64,000 nucleotides of DNA from Mangrovibacter yixingensis (GTDB taxonomy: Bacteria; Pseudomonadota; Gammaproteobacteria; Enterobacterales; Enterobacteriaceae), in contig NZ_JAIVKM010000002.1 of assembly GCF_020523985.1 (NCBI RefSeq), positions 186,001 through 250,000 of the forward strand, read 5' to 3'. The first letter of the stretch is position 1, and each line of letters begins with the position of its first letter. Shown here one piece after another: positions 37,092-47,910 of this stretch. Both the position numbers and the translations under genes were made by a program. Under the pieces are notes generated by a model, which was given only the letters and a program-made list of their open reading frames with translations, made no database searches and was not told the origin of the DNA.

Positions 37092-38899
37092 TAGTAGACA
37101 TCTCGCTGATAACGGCGCGCCAGGCGCAGCTCACTTAAATATTCGTCTGCCGCTTCGGTGTCCATATCACCATAAGTGGCAATCACGTCCAGTAAAGCCT
37201 GTTCAACATCCTTTGCCATACGGGATGCATCGCCACAGACATAAATGTGTGCGCCTTCGTTAATCCAGCGCCACAGTTCTGCGCCCTGTTCACGCAGTTT
37301 ATCTTGTACGTAAATTTTATGGTCCTGGTCGCGTGACCAGGCCAGGTCTATCTGATTCAGGACGCCTTCTTTCACCAGCGCCTGCCATTCAACCTGGTAC
37401 AGGAAATCTTCAGTAAAATGTGGGTTGCCAAAGAACAACCAGTTTTTCCCTTCAGCCCCGTCCGCAGCACGTTGCTGCATAAAGGCGCGGAAAGGCGCAA
37501 TCCCCGTGCCTGGGCCAATCATAATAACCGGTGTTTGGTTGTCTTCTGGCAAACGGAAATTGTCGTTATGTTCAATGAATACACGAACTTCGCCATCTTC
37601 TTCAAGGCGGTCTGCCAGGAAGCCAGATGCACCACCAGTACGCTCACGGCCTTCGATGTCGTAACGCACAACACCAACAGTGATATGCACTTCGGTGTCC
37701 ACTTCAGCCTGAGAAGAAGCAATGGAGTACAGGCGAGGCGTCAATGGGCGCAGCAGGCTTATCAGAGCCTGAGCATCAAGTTGTGCCGGGGCAAAACGAA
37801 CCATATCTACAATAGGTGTACTGGCGGCATAGGCCTGCAAGCTGGCTTTATCGCCCACTTTATCCAGCAGAACGTCGTTACGGGTTAAAGTGGCATATTT
37901 TTCAACAATCGCCGCGGTATTCACTGTCAGTTCAAAATGCCATTCCAGGGCTTCGGCCAGTGGCAGGGTGTTATCGCCTACAGTTACCGGCTCATCACCT
38001 TTAAGCCACAGCAGTTCCACCAACTCTTTGACCAGTGCCGGGTCATTCTGATACCACACACCCAGTGCATCACCAGGCTGATAACGCAGGCCAGATTCAC
38101 CCAGGTCGATTTCCACGTGGCGCACGTCTTTATCTGAATTGCGCCCGGTGATTTTTTGGTTTACTGACAGCGCAGCGCTGAGAGGGTTTTCTTTGGTGTA
38201 AGGGCTGGTGTAAACCTCATTGACGGCACCACTGGCAAGCACAGCTGAAGGGGTTGCGTTGGAAACCGGTACACGGTCTTTCAGCAGTGCGACCACTTCT
38301 TTACGCCAGGCTTCTGCAGCAGGCTGGTATTCAACATCGGCATCAACCCGCGCAAGCAGGCGCTCTGCGCCCAACTCAGCCAATTTGCTGTCGAAATCTT
38401 TCCCGGACTGGCAAAAGAACTCATAAGAGGTATCGCCAAGGCCCAAAACAGCAAAAGCCGTTTCCGGCAATTTAGGGGCTTTTTTGGAGAATAAATACTT
38501 ATGCAGTGCAACAGCTTCTTCCGGTGGTTCGCCTTCACCTTGTGTGGAGGTAACAACCAGTAAGAGTTTTTCCTGGGCAATTTGTTTGAATTTGTAGTCG
38601 CCCGCACTGACCAATTTCACATTAATCTTTTCTGCCAGCAGGTCGTCACGCAGTTGCTCTGCTATGCGGCGGGCATTCCCGGTTTGGGAAGCACTGAGCA
38701 CAGTCACAGCAGGCGCTTGTACCGCCGCGGGTGCAGTTGCCACAGTGCCCGCAGCACCAGTCTGGTTAACCTGACCCCAGAAATAGCCAGATAACCATGC
38801 TAGTTGGGTTGGGGTGAAATCTGTCGTTGCCGCCTGCAGGCGGGCCAGTTGCTCCGGACTAAGCGGAAGCAGCGCTGTCGGTGGGACCTGTTTTGTCAT
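37091..38899 (-). CDS. cysJ: Sulfite reductase flavoprotein alpha-subunit CysJ
   Basis: 602 residues. An N-terminal flavodoxin domain ([31 protein letters not shown]) is followed by an FAD domain (PRLYSIASS) and an NADPH domain ([28 protein letters not shown]). Eight CysJ with four CysI form NADPH-sulfite reductase. First gene of cysJIH; its promoter lies in 38900-39417. Confidence 0.98.
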   Translation of the reverse strand: MTKQVPPTALLPLSPEQLARLQAATTDFTPTQLAWLSGYFWGQVNQTGAAGTVATAPAAVQAPAVTVLSASQTGNARRIAEQLRDDLLAEKINVKLVSAGDYKFKQIAQEKLLLVVTSTQGEGEPPEEAVALHKYLFSKKAPKLPETAFAVLGLGDTSYEFFCQSGKDFDSKLAELGAERLLARVDADVEYQPAAEAWRKEVVALLKDRVPVSNATPSAVLASGAVNEVYTSPYTKENPLSAALSVNQKITGRNSDKDVRHVEIDLGESGLRYQPGDALGVWYQNDPALVKELVELLWLKGDEPVTVGDNTLPLAEALEWHFELTVNTAAIVEKYATLTRNDVLLDKVGDKASLQAYAASTPIVDMVRFAPAQLDAQALISLLRPLTPRLYSIASSQAEVDTEVHITVGVVRYDIEGRERTGGASGFLADRLEEDGEVRVFIEHNDNFRLPEDNQTPVIMIGPGTGIAPFRAFMQQRAADGAEGKNWLFFGNPHFTEDFLYQVEWQALVKEGVLNQIDLAWSRDQDHKIYVQDKLREQGAELWRWINEGAHIYVCGDASRMAKDVEQALLDVIATYGDMDTEAADEYLSELRLARRYQRDVY

Positions 38900-39417
38900 G
38901 CGTCGTTATGTTCCAGTAGCACAATGAGGCTGTTTTAAATAAACAGTCAATAACCCCAAATCACTCAGGCTGACTGGCTCAAAGCCGTCGCCTTATCTTC
39001 CGCGTGGTGCCACAGCGTGAAGCTGCCGAAGGTATGCACCCGCGCAGAGCCGGGGCGGATAATGACATTATTGATAAAGACAATGTCGATAAGGGTAACG
39101 GCGGGCATAATAACAATTAAATAAGTGATAGAAATAATAAATAACCAAATTGACTAATCACTTTTTAAGGTAATGAATAACGGTAAAACTGGTAGATTAA
39201 TACTTTGATTTTATTTATGAAAATTAAACAAAGTGCCATAGCCTGCCCGGCAAGGTTTGGTGCCCGGAATTGGGGGGAAAATAATTTATCAGCACCTGTT
39301 GCGCTACATTAGAAAAATTCACTGATTCAATACTGGCATAAAGGCGAGTATTGTTAGTGCGCAAAACAGCCATTTAATGTACTATGCGGCGGTTTTTTTG
39401 CTTTACCAGGATTATCT
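38900..39417. other. cysJ-queD intergenic region
   Basis: Should hold the CysB-controlled cysJ promoter on one side and the queD promoter on the other; I cannot place either precisely. Apart from the short ORF listed below, no gene or known structured RNA was recognised. The middle (39100-39235) is very AT-rich. Confidence 0.3.
38965..39108 (-). other. Short ORF of 47 codons, possible gene remnant
   Basis: ATG 39108 to TGA 38965 encodes MPAVTLIDIVFINNVIIRPG and ends HHAEDKATALSQSA. The codon choice of the central part looks gene-like, but there is no ribosome site and no family I recognise. It may be the edge of a lost gene. Confidence 0.2.
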
Positions 39418-39783
39418 ATGGCTACCAGCTTATTTAAAGATTTTACATTTGAAGCGGCGCACCGCCTCCCCCATGTTCCGCAAGGCCACAAATGCGGCCG
39501 TTTACACGGGCATTCCTTTGTGGTGCGCCTGGAAGTGACCGGCGAAGTTGACCCTTACACCGGCTGGATTATTGATTTTGCCGAACTCAAAGCCGTATTT
39601 AAGCCGACCTGGGAGCGCCTTGATCACCATTATCTCAATGACATTCCCGGGCTTGAAAACCCCACCAGTGAAGTGCTGGCAAAATGGGTATGGGATCAAC
39701 TCAAGCCTCAGTTACCTTTGTTGAGTGCTGTAATGGTGAAAGAGACTTGCACCGCTGGTTGTGTTTACCGCGGCGAAGATTAA
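39418..39783 (+). CDS. queD: 6-carboxytetrahydropterin synthase QueD
   Basis: 121 residues. The zinc histidines and catalytic Cys are visible in [20 protein letters not shown], with a further His pair in DHHYLND. Converts dihydroneopterin triphosphate to carboxytetrahydropterin, an early step of queuosine synthesis. Convergent with queE, the next enzyme of the pathway. Confidence 0.97.
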   Translation: MATSLFKDFTFEAAHRLPHVPQGHKCGRLHGHSFVVRLEVTGEVDPYTGWIIDFAELKAVFKPTWERLDHHYLNDIPGLENPTSEVLAKWVWDQLKPQLPLLSAVMVKETCTAGCVYRGED

Positions 39784-39823
39784 GCCTTCCCCTTGTGTCC
39801 CCAAACGGGGCACATCCCCCATC

Positions 39824-40495
39824 TCAGGCTATGTTCAGGTATTTATGCGTCTGCATAGATAACCGCCAGTTACGCTCAATGCAGGTTTCAATACATAAAC
39901 GAGTGGCGTCTTCTTTCTGGCTGATGGGCTGGAGCGCAATAATACGCGGTTTCTCATCAGTGAGCGTTGCAAGCAGGGCATCCAGCGCTTCGATATCACG
40001 CCCCCGGCCTACCGGGTGTTTGATTTCATCGGCCCGAACCAGCGCCTGCCCCAACACATCATAACCACCGCGCATATTCACTTTGGGTGAGACAGTAACC
40101 CAGGTATTTTCCGTTGCCAGCACCTCATGCGTACCACTGGTTTCAATCTGGCACTGGTAACCATGTTGCTCCAGTAACTGAGTAAGCGGCGTTAAATCGT
40201 GAATACAAGGCTCACCACCGGTTATCACCACATGGCGTGCGGTGTAGCCCTGGCGGTTAACAACTGCAAGCAACTCTTCTGGCGTTGAAGCCGCCCACTT
40301 ATCACTCTCTTTCGTTTTCGCCATGACCGAAAACAGTGAGACTTCCCGTTCCGCGAGCTTATCCCAGGTGTGTTTAGTATCACACCAGGCGCAACCAACC
40401 GGGCAACCCTGTAAGCGAATAAAAATGGCTGGCACGCCAGTAAAGTAACCCTCGCCTTGCAAGGTCTGGAAAATCTCATTAATCGGGTACTGCAT
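39824..40495 (-). CDS. queE: 7-carboxy-7-deazaguanine synthase QueE
   Basis: 223 residues from ATG 40495 (MQYPINEIFQTLQGEG). Radical-SAM enzyme with the CxxxCxxC cluster motif in GCPVGCAWCDTKHTW and the GGEP SAM motif. Makes the deazapurine ring of queuosine. In E. coli the long form of QueE also affects cell division; this one has the same length class. Confidence 0.97.
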   Translation of the reverse strand: MQYPINEIFQTLQGEGYFTGVPAIFIRLQGCPVGCAWCDTKHTWDKLAEREVSLFSVMAKTKESDKWAASTPEELLAVVNRQGYTARHVVITGGEPCIHDLTPLTQLLEQHGYQCQIETSGTHEVLATENTWVTVSPKVNMRGGYDVLGQALVRADEIKHPVGRGRDIEALDALLATLTDEKPRIIALQPISQKEDATRLCIETCIERNWRLSMQTHKYLNIA

Positions 40496-40604
40496 AGTCA
40501 ACTCAGTAAAGGAATAAACCGTTATTATCGCAGATCCTGGTGGGCAGATCATGTGTGATTGCTGATTACTCCGGTAGCCGCACGAATAGCTACCGGGTTA
40601 CAGG

Positions 40605-41786
40605 TTAATTATAAGCGCGGGCCAGGGTGCCATTCCCCTGATAATCGTAAGTGAGAGTCTTGTTGCCAACAAATAACGATTCACCGGCGCTCAGTGAGAT
40701 ATGGGTGTTTTGGTGGCGAATTGTCACCTCACCTTCCAGGCACAATAAGATTTCTGGGCCACGTAAAAATCGTGTACGCCAGTCCTGAGACGGAGCGATA
40801 ACCGCGAAGCGGAAATCTTCCACTGGAACAGGGAACAACCTCACGCCATCCTGTTCTTGCGCCACCAGCTTAAGGCTTTCAGCGGGGGATGAGTGGAAGT
40901 CGGTATGGGCAACCACTTGTGAGACATCCACATATTTCGGCGTCAACCCGGCGCGTAACACGTTATCGGAATTAGCCATCACCTCTAATGCAAGCCCACT
41001 GACATAAGCATGTAACGTGCGCGGATACAGGAACATCGCCTCACCGGGTTCAAGAAACACGATATTCAAAAACAGTGGAGCCAGAACCCCGATATCATCC
41101 GGATGCAGTTGCCGTAGCGGCTTGATGAACTCCCGGGCCTGTTCCACTAAATGGGAACCGCCTGATTTTGCCAGGAACGCATCCAGCGCCAGGAATACCT
41201 GCTGTTTCTGTTCGCTATCCAACGCCATCACGGCTTTAAACAGGTTCTCCAGGCGATTGCAGCCTTCGTTGTGTTCAGCCAAAGCCAGTGACGATACAAA
41301 AGGCAAATTAAAATCAGCCAGCAGTAACTGAATCTCTTCCCAGGTACGAAAGCCATTCAGCGCGCTAAAGGGCGTTAATGCATACACCAGTTCCGGTTTA
41401 TGGTTAGGATCGTGGAAATGCCGTTCTGGGGCATCTTGCGCTAACCCCATGGCACTTTCCTGCTGGTAACCAGCCCGAGCACTGGCAAGATCAGGGTGTA
41501 CCTGAATCGACAAAGGCTGGTCTACTGCCAGCACCTTAAATAAAAAGGGGAGCTGCCCAAAATGCCTGGCGGTATAGTCGCCCAGAGCACCAGGAATATC
41601 ACGCGCTATCACCTCAGATAAGCGTTCATTGGTCTGTGCTACGCGGGATTCTCCCGAGGGATGAACCCCCATCCACAGTTCTGCCTGCGGCTGATTATCC
41701 CGGTTAGGGATCCCAGCCCATTGAGACAGCATGGTTTTACTTCCCCATGCAAAGGGTTGTATTACATTGTTGAGTTTAAAGAGCAT
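40605..41786 (-). CDS. manA: Mannose-6-phosphate isomerase, class I
   Basis: 393 residues from ATG 41786, directly after the TAA of the glycerate kinase gene, with GGGAGG inside that gene's end. Type I phosphomannose isomerase: QPFAWGSK start, zinc-site SIQVHPDLA and HKPELVYAL, and the catalytic block YPRTLHAYVSGLALEVMANSDNVLRAGLT. Interconverts mannose-6-P and fructose-6-P. Its place as last gene of the mng operon suggests dedication to mannose-6-P from mannosylglycerate; a second, housekeeping manA probably exists elsewhere in the genome. Confidence 0.93.
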   Translation of the reverse strand: MLFKLNNVIQPFAWGSKTMLSQWAGIPNRDNQPQAELWMGVHPSGESRVAQTNERLSEVIARDIPGALGDYTARHFGQLPFLFKVLAVDQPLSIQVHPDLASARAGYQQESAMGLAQDAPERHFHDPNHKPELVYALTPFSALNGFRTWEEIQLLLADFNLPFVSSLALAEHNEGCNRLENLFKAVMALDSEQKQQVFLALDAFLAKSGGSHLVEQAREFIKPLRQLHPDDIGVLAPLFLNIVFLEPGEAMFLYPRTLHAYVSGLALEVMANSDNVLRAGLTPKYVDVSQVVAHTDFHSSPAESLKLVAQEQDGVRLFPVPVEDFRFAVIAPSQDWRTRFLRGPEILLCLEGEVTIRHQNTHISLSAGESLFVGNKTLTYDYQGNGTLARAYN

Positions 41787-41787
41787 A

Positions 41788-42939
41788 TTATCCGTGCCTC
41801 CCTGCAAGGGTTTCCCCTAATTTCAGCATCCTGGCAAGATTTCGGGCCGTGCGAATAAGATTGTGGCGTGCTTCTTTTAGTGCCACCGCTAATTCCTGAG
41901 GCGCACGAACTGTGCCAAACAACGCATCCATATATTCATCAAGTGCGTCAACCGACTCCCCCAGGCTACCCGCCAGACCAATAACGGGTATCCCTGCCAT
42001 TTTTGCTCGCTGTGCGATACCAAATGGCGCTTTTCCCTGAAGAGTCTGGTTATCCATTTTGCCTTCGCCGGTAATCACCAAATCTGCATCTGTCAGCACA
42101 TGCTCAGCATGCAATAAATCCAGCACCATGCCGATTCCCGAATGAAGCTGAGTAGCAAACAACACCGAGAGGCCAAGGGGGATCCCCCCGGCGGCACCAA
42201 ACCCGGTGCGCCCGGTATAATCCACCCCTGACACTCGTTCAACCACTCTGGCAAAATGCACCAAGGCATCATCAAGAATTGATACTTGTTGTGGGTTGGC
42301 ACCTTTTTGCGGTGCAAACACCTGACTGGCACCCTGGGCACCTGTCAGTGGGTTGTTTACATCACACATAAGTACAATTTCAACGCTGGCACTCCGGGGG
42401 TTTACCGCACTTAAATCCAGGGAATGTAAAGCATGAAGCGCCAATGCTCCCGGCGCTAAATCCTGGCCGCTGGCATCCAATAAACGCCCCCCCAGAGCCT
42501 GAATAATTCCGGCTCCACCATCATTTGTTGCACTGCCACCCAACCCGATAATTATCTTGCTCACACCTTCATTGAGTGCAGTGTTAATCAGCTCGCCGAC
42601 CCCAAAGGTTGTTGCCAGTTCAGGGTTTCTCTCCAATTGAGGGACTAAATGCAGCCCGGCTGCCTCGGCCACTTCGATCACGGCCGTTTTGCCCTGCTCC
42701 AGCAAGGCCCAACTGGCCTTTACTGGCTGCCCCATCGGCCCTTTGACTGTATTAAACCGCTTTTCTCCTTGTACCCCTGCAAGTATTACATCCAGGGTTC
42801 CCTCACCACCATCAGCCAACGGCAAATGGTGGTAATGTGCATTGGGGTATACGTCACGAAAACCGGTTTCAATACACTGGCATACCTCAGTTGCACTGAG
42901 CGATTCTTTGAACGAATCTGGCGCAATCACAATTTTCAT
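41788..42939 (-). CDS. Glycerate kinase in the mannosylglycerate operon
   Basis: 383 residues. GarK/GlxK family: MKIVIAPDSFKESLSATEVC start, PLADGGEGT, GLGGSATNDGGAG and VITGEGKMDNQ. Phosphorylates glycerate, usually to 2-phosphoglycerate in this family. Forty-six bp after mngB. It would trap the glycerate released by MngB. A paralogue lies at 59445-60590 next to gudD, with many identical blocks. Confidence 0.92.
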   Translation of the reverse strand: MKIVIAPDSFKESLSATEVCQCIETGFRDVYPNAHYHHLPLADGGEGTLDVILAGVQGEKRFNTVKGPMGQPVKASWALLEQGKTAVIEVAEAAGLHLVPQLERNPELATTFGVGELINTALNEGVSKIIIGLGGSATNDGGAGIIQALGGRLLDASGQDLAPGALALHALHSLDLSAVNPRSASVEIVLMCDVNNPLTGAQGASQVFAPQKGANPQQVSILDDALVHFARVVERVSGVDYTGRTGFGAAGGIPLGLSVLFATQLHSGIGMVLDLLHAEHVLTDADLVITGEGKMDNQTLQGKAPFGIAQRAKMAGIPVIGLAGSLGESVDALDEYMDALFGTVRAPQELAVALKEARHNLIRTARNLARMLKLGETLAGRHG

Positions 42940-42985
42940 GCTGATATCCTTATTCCTTCCCTGCTGAATGCGTTGTGAACTTAGG

Positions 42986-45628
42986 TCAGAGCGTAATCTG
43001 GTAGCTTTTCACCTGGCAGGGCTTCAGTGCTCCTGTATGGCTCTGTGCGCCAGAAGTTGCGCGTGGTATTTCATCCAGGCCCGTTTCCTGCCAGCCGGAA
43101 ATAGGGTGGTTGAAAGTCACAAGATCGTCCTGAAGTACATCCTGTTCCGAAGGGTTGTACACACGTAAAATCAGTGCGTCTGCATCCTCTGCTTTTTTCA
43201 ATACACTGAGCACGGTGCCTTCGGGGGATTTTTGCAGCAGGCTGTATGTAGCCGGAATATTCCGCTCCGCTACGTTGAGCTTCATCGCGTTATAAGGGAT
43301 TTTGTTGTAGCACTGTATCGGTGTGTTATTTTCACGCGCTTGCGCCATAACACCCGCTTCGATGATAGTTCCGGCAAAAGGCATCAGGGTGAACTGGCAC
43401 ACCAGTTTTCCACGTGTCTGGGAATCAGGTGTTGGAATTTTGATACCAGACGGACGCCCAGGGCGCAGCAGTAAGTTCTCTTTGCCTAATACGCCAACAC
43501 CGCGCAAGAGTGTTAACGCCAGTGTGTCGCGTGGGCTATCGGCCTGGCTGGCAATCACTTCGAATTCGCGCAGGCCATTCGTCATTACTGCCATCCCCCC
43601 CGTTGAATGTTCTACTGCCGCGACATTCATCATTTGGTAGACAGGTACTGGTGCTTCCTTCCACCCTTCCTGTTCCCACACCTGCATTGCAGGGTCTTCT
43701 GTTGGGCGGGTAATAAAGCCAAACTGGTTATCTGCTGTTACGGTCGTTGCCGCAAATGGGCAAGGGATTAGTACGCGAACACGGTGGTCATCCGCCTGGT
43801 TATCCAGCGTGACGGAAACTTCAATGCGCGGAGAATGCTGTTTGAGCACAACTTCATATTGCACATCAAGATAACCATCCTGGTTAGCGCGAGTATTGCG
43901 TGCAGCCAGGTTCGTAGGGATTGCCATACGCAGTGAAATGGTGGCAACAGACTGGAACCCTTCATGACAGAGGGTGGTGGTTGCAGGAAATTCATCAGAA
44001 TAAATCAACCATTCCTGGCGCGATGGTGAGTAATCGTACTCATCACCATCATCTGAACCATCTTCTATGCGCAGTGCCTGGTCATAGACCTTACCCGTTG
44101 CTTTATCTTCAATTTTGAGTGTGCCATTGGGGTTTACAGTGATGCGGCACCAGGCATTCTCCAGGCAGTTATCAGTTGACTGAGGTGACTGCAGCGCAGG
44201 CTGTTTATCTGCTTCAATATACAGGGTGGTGAACCCCATGGACGGAACAGCGTGAACCAACTGGATGTCATATTCAACAAACGGGTCATAGTTGCCGTAA
44301 TGCACTATCTGGCGGTCAATCTGCCCTGGGTCTATTTCGCGCTGTGAGCGAATGAAATAAGGCACCGGATTCCCATCGCCATCAACAATATTGAATTTTT
44401 TCGCCCGTAAGGTGACCGTAGTATTAATGACCGTTTCCCGGCTATACGGTAGCAAATTGAATAACACCAGTGTGTCATTCCCTTCCTGTTGCGGCATGTG
44501 GTCGGCAATTTTACGCTGATAGAAATTGATAAGATTGGTCGCCATATCATCGGCAAGAATATACCGATTCAGAATTTCAGCATGTACCTTGTCTGAGCAG
44601 CAGCAGCCAATGGAGTCATGGGCATGGTTCTTCATGCTCTCTTTCCACATTTTCTCGATAAGGCCATGGTGATAGTCGAATCCCAGCGTCCAGGCAATGG
44701 CGGCCAGTGGCTCCAGAATATTGACTATTTTATTTTCTACTACAGCATGCAGAAGTTTTATATCCATGCGCGTAGAAGAGATTGTCCGGTGGACACGCAT
44801 ATACTTGCCGTCATTGAACTCCCCCTGAACAGTATCCAGCTCATGGCGCACAGCATCAATTCTGGCAAAAATATCCTCAAAGCGGCTCATAACAAACTGC
44901 CTGTCTGGATAGGTTTTGCGTAATGCATCCATCACCGTAAATATATCCTGCTGCAACGGCATTTGATCATGGCCATTGGGGAGTAAAATATCGCGGGTGA
45001 CGCTGGCATTTTCCAGTACAGGCAGGTATTTATCCAGGCGCGCACGTAAAGCTACACTGTCTTGCGGCAGATACTTTCCAATGGCATAGCCCAGTGGTAA
45101 CACCTGTGCCAGTACTGACGAACCATCTCTGGATTGCCAGATAAATTCGGTTTTGTTGGTGCCATGGCGCTCTGAACACCCACGCCAAAACATGGCATTC
45201 TGAATACCAAACCCATTGTAAATCATGGGTAACTGAGCACTCATGGAAAAAGAATCAGGCAAATAGCCTATTTTCATCGGTTCGCCAAATGACAGGCAAT
45301 CTCGCATGCCATACATCATATTACGCACAATCGACTCACCAGAGACTTGCATGGTATCCGTTTGCGTATACCACGGGCCGATAATTAATTTCCCGGCCTC
45401 AACCAGCGCTTTTACCCGGGTTTTATTTTCCGGTTTGATAGCGAAATAATCTTCCAGAATAGCAGTTTGCCCATCGAGGACGTAATAACGGTAATCAGTG
45501 TCTGTTTCCAGCCGACCAAGAATTTCTTCCATATTGTTGATCAGCAAAATACGAGATTCTTCAGTAGTGAAATACCACTCCCGATCCCAGTGCATATGTG
45601 GAGTGATGTGAACGCGAGAGAGTGCCAT
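42986..45628 (-). CDS. mngB: Mannosylglycerate hydrolase MngB (GH38)
   Basis: 880 residues from ATG 45628 ([20 protein letters not shown]), close to E. coli MngB length. GH38 alpha-mannosidase: zinc ligands His and Asp in [23 protein letters not shown] (nucleophile region) and HAHDSIGCC-type motif ([10 protein letters not shown]). Cleaves 2-O-(6-phosphomannosyl)-glycerate to mannose-6-P and glycerate in the cytoplasm. Second gene of the operon. Confidence 0.96.
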   Translation of the reverse strand: MALSRVHITPHMHWDREWYFTTEESRILLINNMEEILGRLETDTDYRYYVLDGQTAILEDYFAIKPENKTRVKALVEAGKLIIGPWYTQTDTMQVSGESIVRNMMYGMRDCLSFGEPMKIGYLPDSFSMSAQLPMIYNGFGIQNAMFWRGCSERHGTNKTEFIWQSRDGSSVLAQVLPLGYAIGKYLPQDSVALRARLDKYLPVLENASVTRDILLPNGHDQMPLQQDIFTVMDALRKTYPDRQFVMSRFEDIFARIDAVRHELDTVQGEFNDGKYMRVHRTISSTRMDIKLLHAVVENKIVNILEPLAAIAWTLGFDYHHGLIEKMWKESMKNHAHDSIGCCCSDKVHAEILNRYILADDMATNLINFYQRKIADHMPQQEGNDTLVLFNLLPYSRETVINTTVTLRAKKFNIVDGDGNPVPYFIRSQREIDPGQIDRQIVHYGNYDPFVEYDIQLVHAVPSMGFTTLYIEADKQPALQSPQSTDNCLENAWCRITVNPNGTLKIEDKATGKVYDQALRIEDGSDDGDEYDYSPSRQEWLIYSDEFPATTTLCHEGFQSVATISLRMAIPTNLAARNTRANQDGYLDVQYEVVLKQHSPRIEVSVTLDNQADDHRVRVLIPCPFAATTVTADNQFGFITRPTEDPAMQVWEQEGWKEAPVPVYQMMNVAAVEHSTGGMAVMTNGLREFEVIASQADSPRDTLALTLLRGVGVLGKENLLLRPGRPSGIKIPTPDSQTRGKLVCQFTLMPFAGTIIEAGVMAQARENNTPIQCYNKIPYNAMKLNVAERNIPATYSLLQKSPEGTVLSVLKKAEDADALILRVYNPSEQDVLQDDLVTFNHPISGWQETGLDEIPRATSGAQSHTGALKPCQVKSYQITL

Positions 45629-45719
45629 AAGTGAATCCTTTACACCTGTTGAATAACGAAAATTGTTCCAGTACAAAGGCGCACGCCTGGAATATGCAGG
45701 CGGCACCTTTGTTTCTCAA

Positions 45720-47663
45720 TTACGATTGCGTGGAAACGTTGGTTTTGAACTTACCGTTCTTCATTGCATGCCCGCGCCACAGAATAAGGGTCAGTGTGGA
45801 AATCACCGTTCCTACTAACGCAGCACCCAACCAAATTGCAGCCGCCGCCAACTTGCCTATCCCGGCATCGTGGAGCAAAAACAGTGAGAAGATCCCGGCA
45901 CCTGGTGTTGAAAGCCCAATACCAGCAGCACCTATCATTGCCCCGGTGACCACAGACCCCAGCAAAAAGGAACCAATGACTCGTACCGGGTCTTCAATTG
46001 CCATAGGAATGGCACCTTCAGTGATTCCGGCCAGCCCCAATAACCAGGTTGACTTGCCCGTTTCAATTTCAAAATCTTTAAACAGGCGAGGAGCAAGTAA
46101 TGTTGATGCGGTTACCGTAAATGCGGAGACCATTTTTACTGAACCAAAGATGGCGTAAGGCCCAAAAACACCATTTGCCATCGCCCCCAGGCAAAAGGCA
46201 TAGGCTGCCTTGTTGACCGGCCCACCCAGGTCAAAGGAAACGAAGAGGCCAATCAATGCCCCTAACAACAATGCATTGGTGCCAGACAAACTATTCAACC
46301 ATTCCGTTAAACCGTGGTTGAGCATTGCGACAGGTTTGCCAATGACAAACAGCATTAAGGAACCGGTAACCAGAGTGCCAAGCACCGGATAGAGATAGAA
46401 TGTCAGAAAACCATTAAACGCGGGGTTGAGGCGGATATGCTGTTTAATCCAGCGCATCACATAGCCTGCTATCAACCCACCGACGACACCGCCAAGAAAG
46501 CCTGAACCAATCAGGTTTGCAGCAACGCCAGCCGCAAACCCTGGCCCCAAAGCAGGTTTATCAGCCAGAGAATAAGCGGTATAGGCGGCGAGTACGGGAA
46601 CCATCAATGTACCCAGTAATCCACCACCCAATTGCCGGTACATCCACAGCCATGAGCCTTCTTCACCATACACAGACTGAAGGTCAAACATTTGAGCAAT
46701 CAGGACGGCAACGGCCAGTACAGTACCGCCAGCAACAATCAGCGGTACCGCATAAGAGATGCCAGAGAGAAGTGCCTGCTTCAATTCTGTTTTCACTGAA
46801 GGCTTACGAGCTGAAGTGCTGGTTGCTACTGGTTGTGCCGCCTGACCACGCTCTTGTTGCGCCGCTTCTTTGAGTATGCGTTCAGCATGTTTGATTGGCT
46901 CAGCCACCGGGACTTCAATACGTGGCAACCCTTCGAAGCGCTCAATCTCTTTCACGGCCACCTCAGTGGCAAACACCACAGCCCGGGCTTGCTGGATTTG
47001 TTCCGCACTCAGTCTGTCTTCAATGCCGTTGGCGCCTTGTTTTTCCACAAACACCCGATAGCCCAGCTTTTTGCCGGTTTTTTCCAGGTATTCTGCAGCC
47101 ATGTAAGTATGAGCAATACCGGCCGGACAAGCAGTAACACACACAATAACTGGCGCATTGCCCGCTGCTGACACAACCTCACTTTCAACTACAGGCTGGG
47201 TATCTGTTGCCTCCTGACTGAGCAATGCGAGCAATGTTTCAGCAGACGTGGCGCTGGAGACGCCAGCCCGAATATCGTCATCAACCAGTGCCGTAGTAAG
47301 CGCGGTCAGAAGTTGCATATGTGTAGAGCCAGCCTCTGCATTGGGAATGGCAAGAAGAAAGATGAGATTAACCTCTTCATCTTCATCAATCCCTTGCCAG
47401 GTAAGGGGCTCACGTAATGTTGCTACTGCAAAGGCCGCTTCCTTTACGGCATCTGTTTTACCGTGCGGTACTGCCAGCCCTTCACCTAAAGCGGTCGGGC
47501 CTTGTTCTTCCCTGGCAAATACTGCCTGTAAAAATGCGTTTTTATCGTGCAATTTCCCTTGCTGATCGAGCTGTTCAGCCATCGCATTGATTGCGTCTTC
47601 ACGGCTCAGAAACGTTGTTTGTAGCGTTATCAGCTCAGGGCAAGTCAGTGAGGTCAGATTCAT
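45720..47663 (-). CDS. mngA: PTS EIIABC for mannosylglycerate MngA
   Basis: 647 residues from ATG 47663 (MNLTSLTCPE), with AGGGAT upstream. EIIA domain with phospho-His67 (AVPHGKT), EIIB domain with Cys179 (VTACPAGIAHTYMAAE), then an EIIC membrane domain of the fructose superfamily (residues about 310-635). Imports 2-O-alpha-mannosyl-D-glycerate with phosphorylation. Very similar to E. coli MngA (HrsA). First gene of the operon; divergent from mngR. Confidence 0.96.
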   Translation of the reverse strand: MNLTSLTCPELITLQTTFLSREDAINAMAEQLDQQGKLHDKNAFLQAVFAREEQGPTALGEGLAVPHGKTDAVKEAAFAVATLREPLTWQGIDEDEEVNLIFLLAIPNAEAGSTHMQLLTALTTALVDDDIRAGVSSATSAETLLALLSQEATDTQPVVESEVVSAAGNAPVIVCVTACPAGIAHTYMAAEYLEKTGKKLGYRVFVEKQGANGIEDRLSAEQIQQARAVVFATEVAVKEIERFEGLPRIEVPVAEPIKHAERILKEAAQQERGQAAQPVATSTSARKPSVKTELKQALLSGISYAVPLIVAGGTVLAVAVLIAQMFDLQSVYGEEGSWLWMYRQLGGGLLGTLMVPVLAAYTAYSLADKPALGPGFAAGVAANLIGSGFLGGVVGGLIAGYVMRWIKQHIRLNPAFNGFLTFYLYPVLGTLVTGSLMLFVIGKPVAMLNHGLTEWLNSLSGTNALLLGALIGLFVSFDLGGPVNKAAYAFCLGAMANGVFGPYAIFGSVKMVSAFTVTASTLLAPRLFKDFEIETGKSTWLLGLAGITEGAIPMAIEDPVRVIGSFLLGSVVTGAMIGAAGIGLSTPGAGIFSLFLLHDAGIGKLAAAAIWLGAALVGTVISTLTLILWRGHAMKNGKFKTNVSTQS

Positions 47664-47830
47664 AACAGATATCCCTGCATCCATTGAGGTAATCAAGTTT
47701 CCAAAATAATACATTTAAAATACAAATACGTCTTGATGATGATCTCAAAATCAGAAATTGGTATTGTTTTTGTATTAAATTTAAGAAAAGTACAGCAAAC
47801 GAGACGGCACGACTTGTTTCAATTAATGAT

Positions 47831-47847
47831 ATTTGTACTATACAAAT
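47831..47847. promoter_or_regulatory. 7-3-7 palindrome, candidate MngR operator
   Basis: ATTTGTA-CTA-TACAAAT is a perfect inverted repeat 63 bp before mngR in the mngA-mngR intergenic region. The half-site ATACAAAT recurs near 47720 and a TTTGTATT half near 47770, so several MngR dimers could bind between the two promoters. Confidence 0.5.
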
Positions 47848-47910
47848 ATGCCTTCAGCCCCGGTGAACACGAAAACGATGACTTCACCAAAATGATAACC
47901 ACTGAAAACC

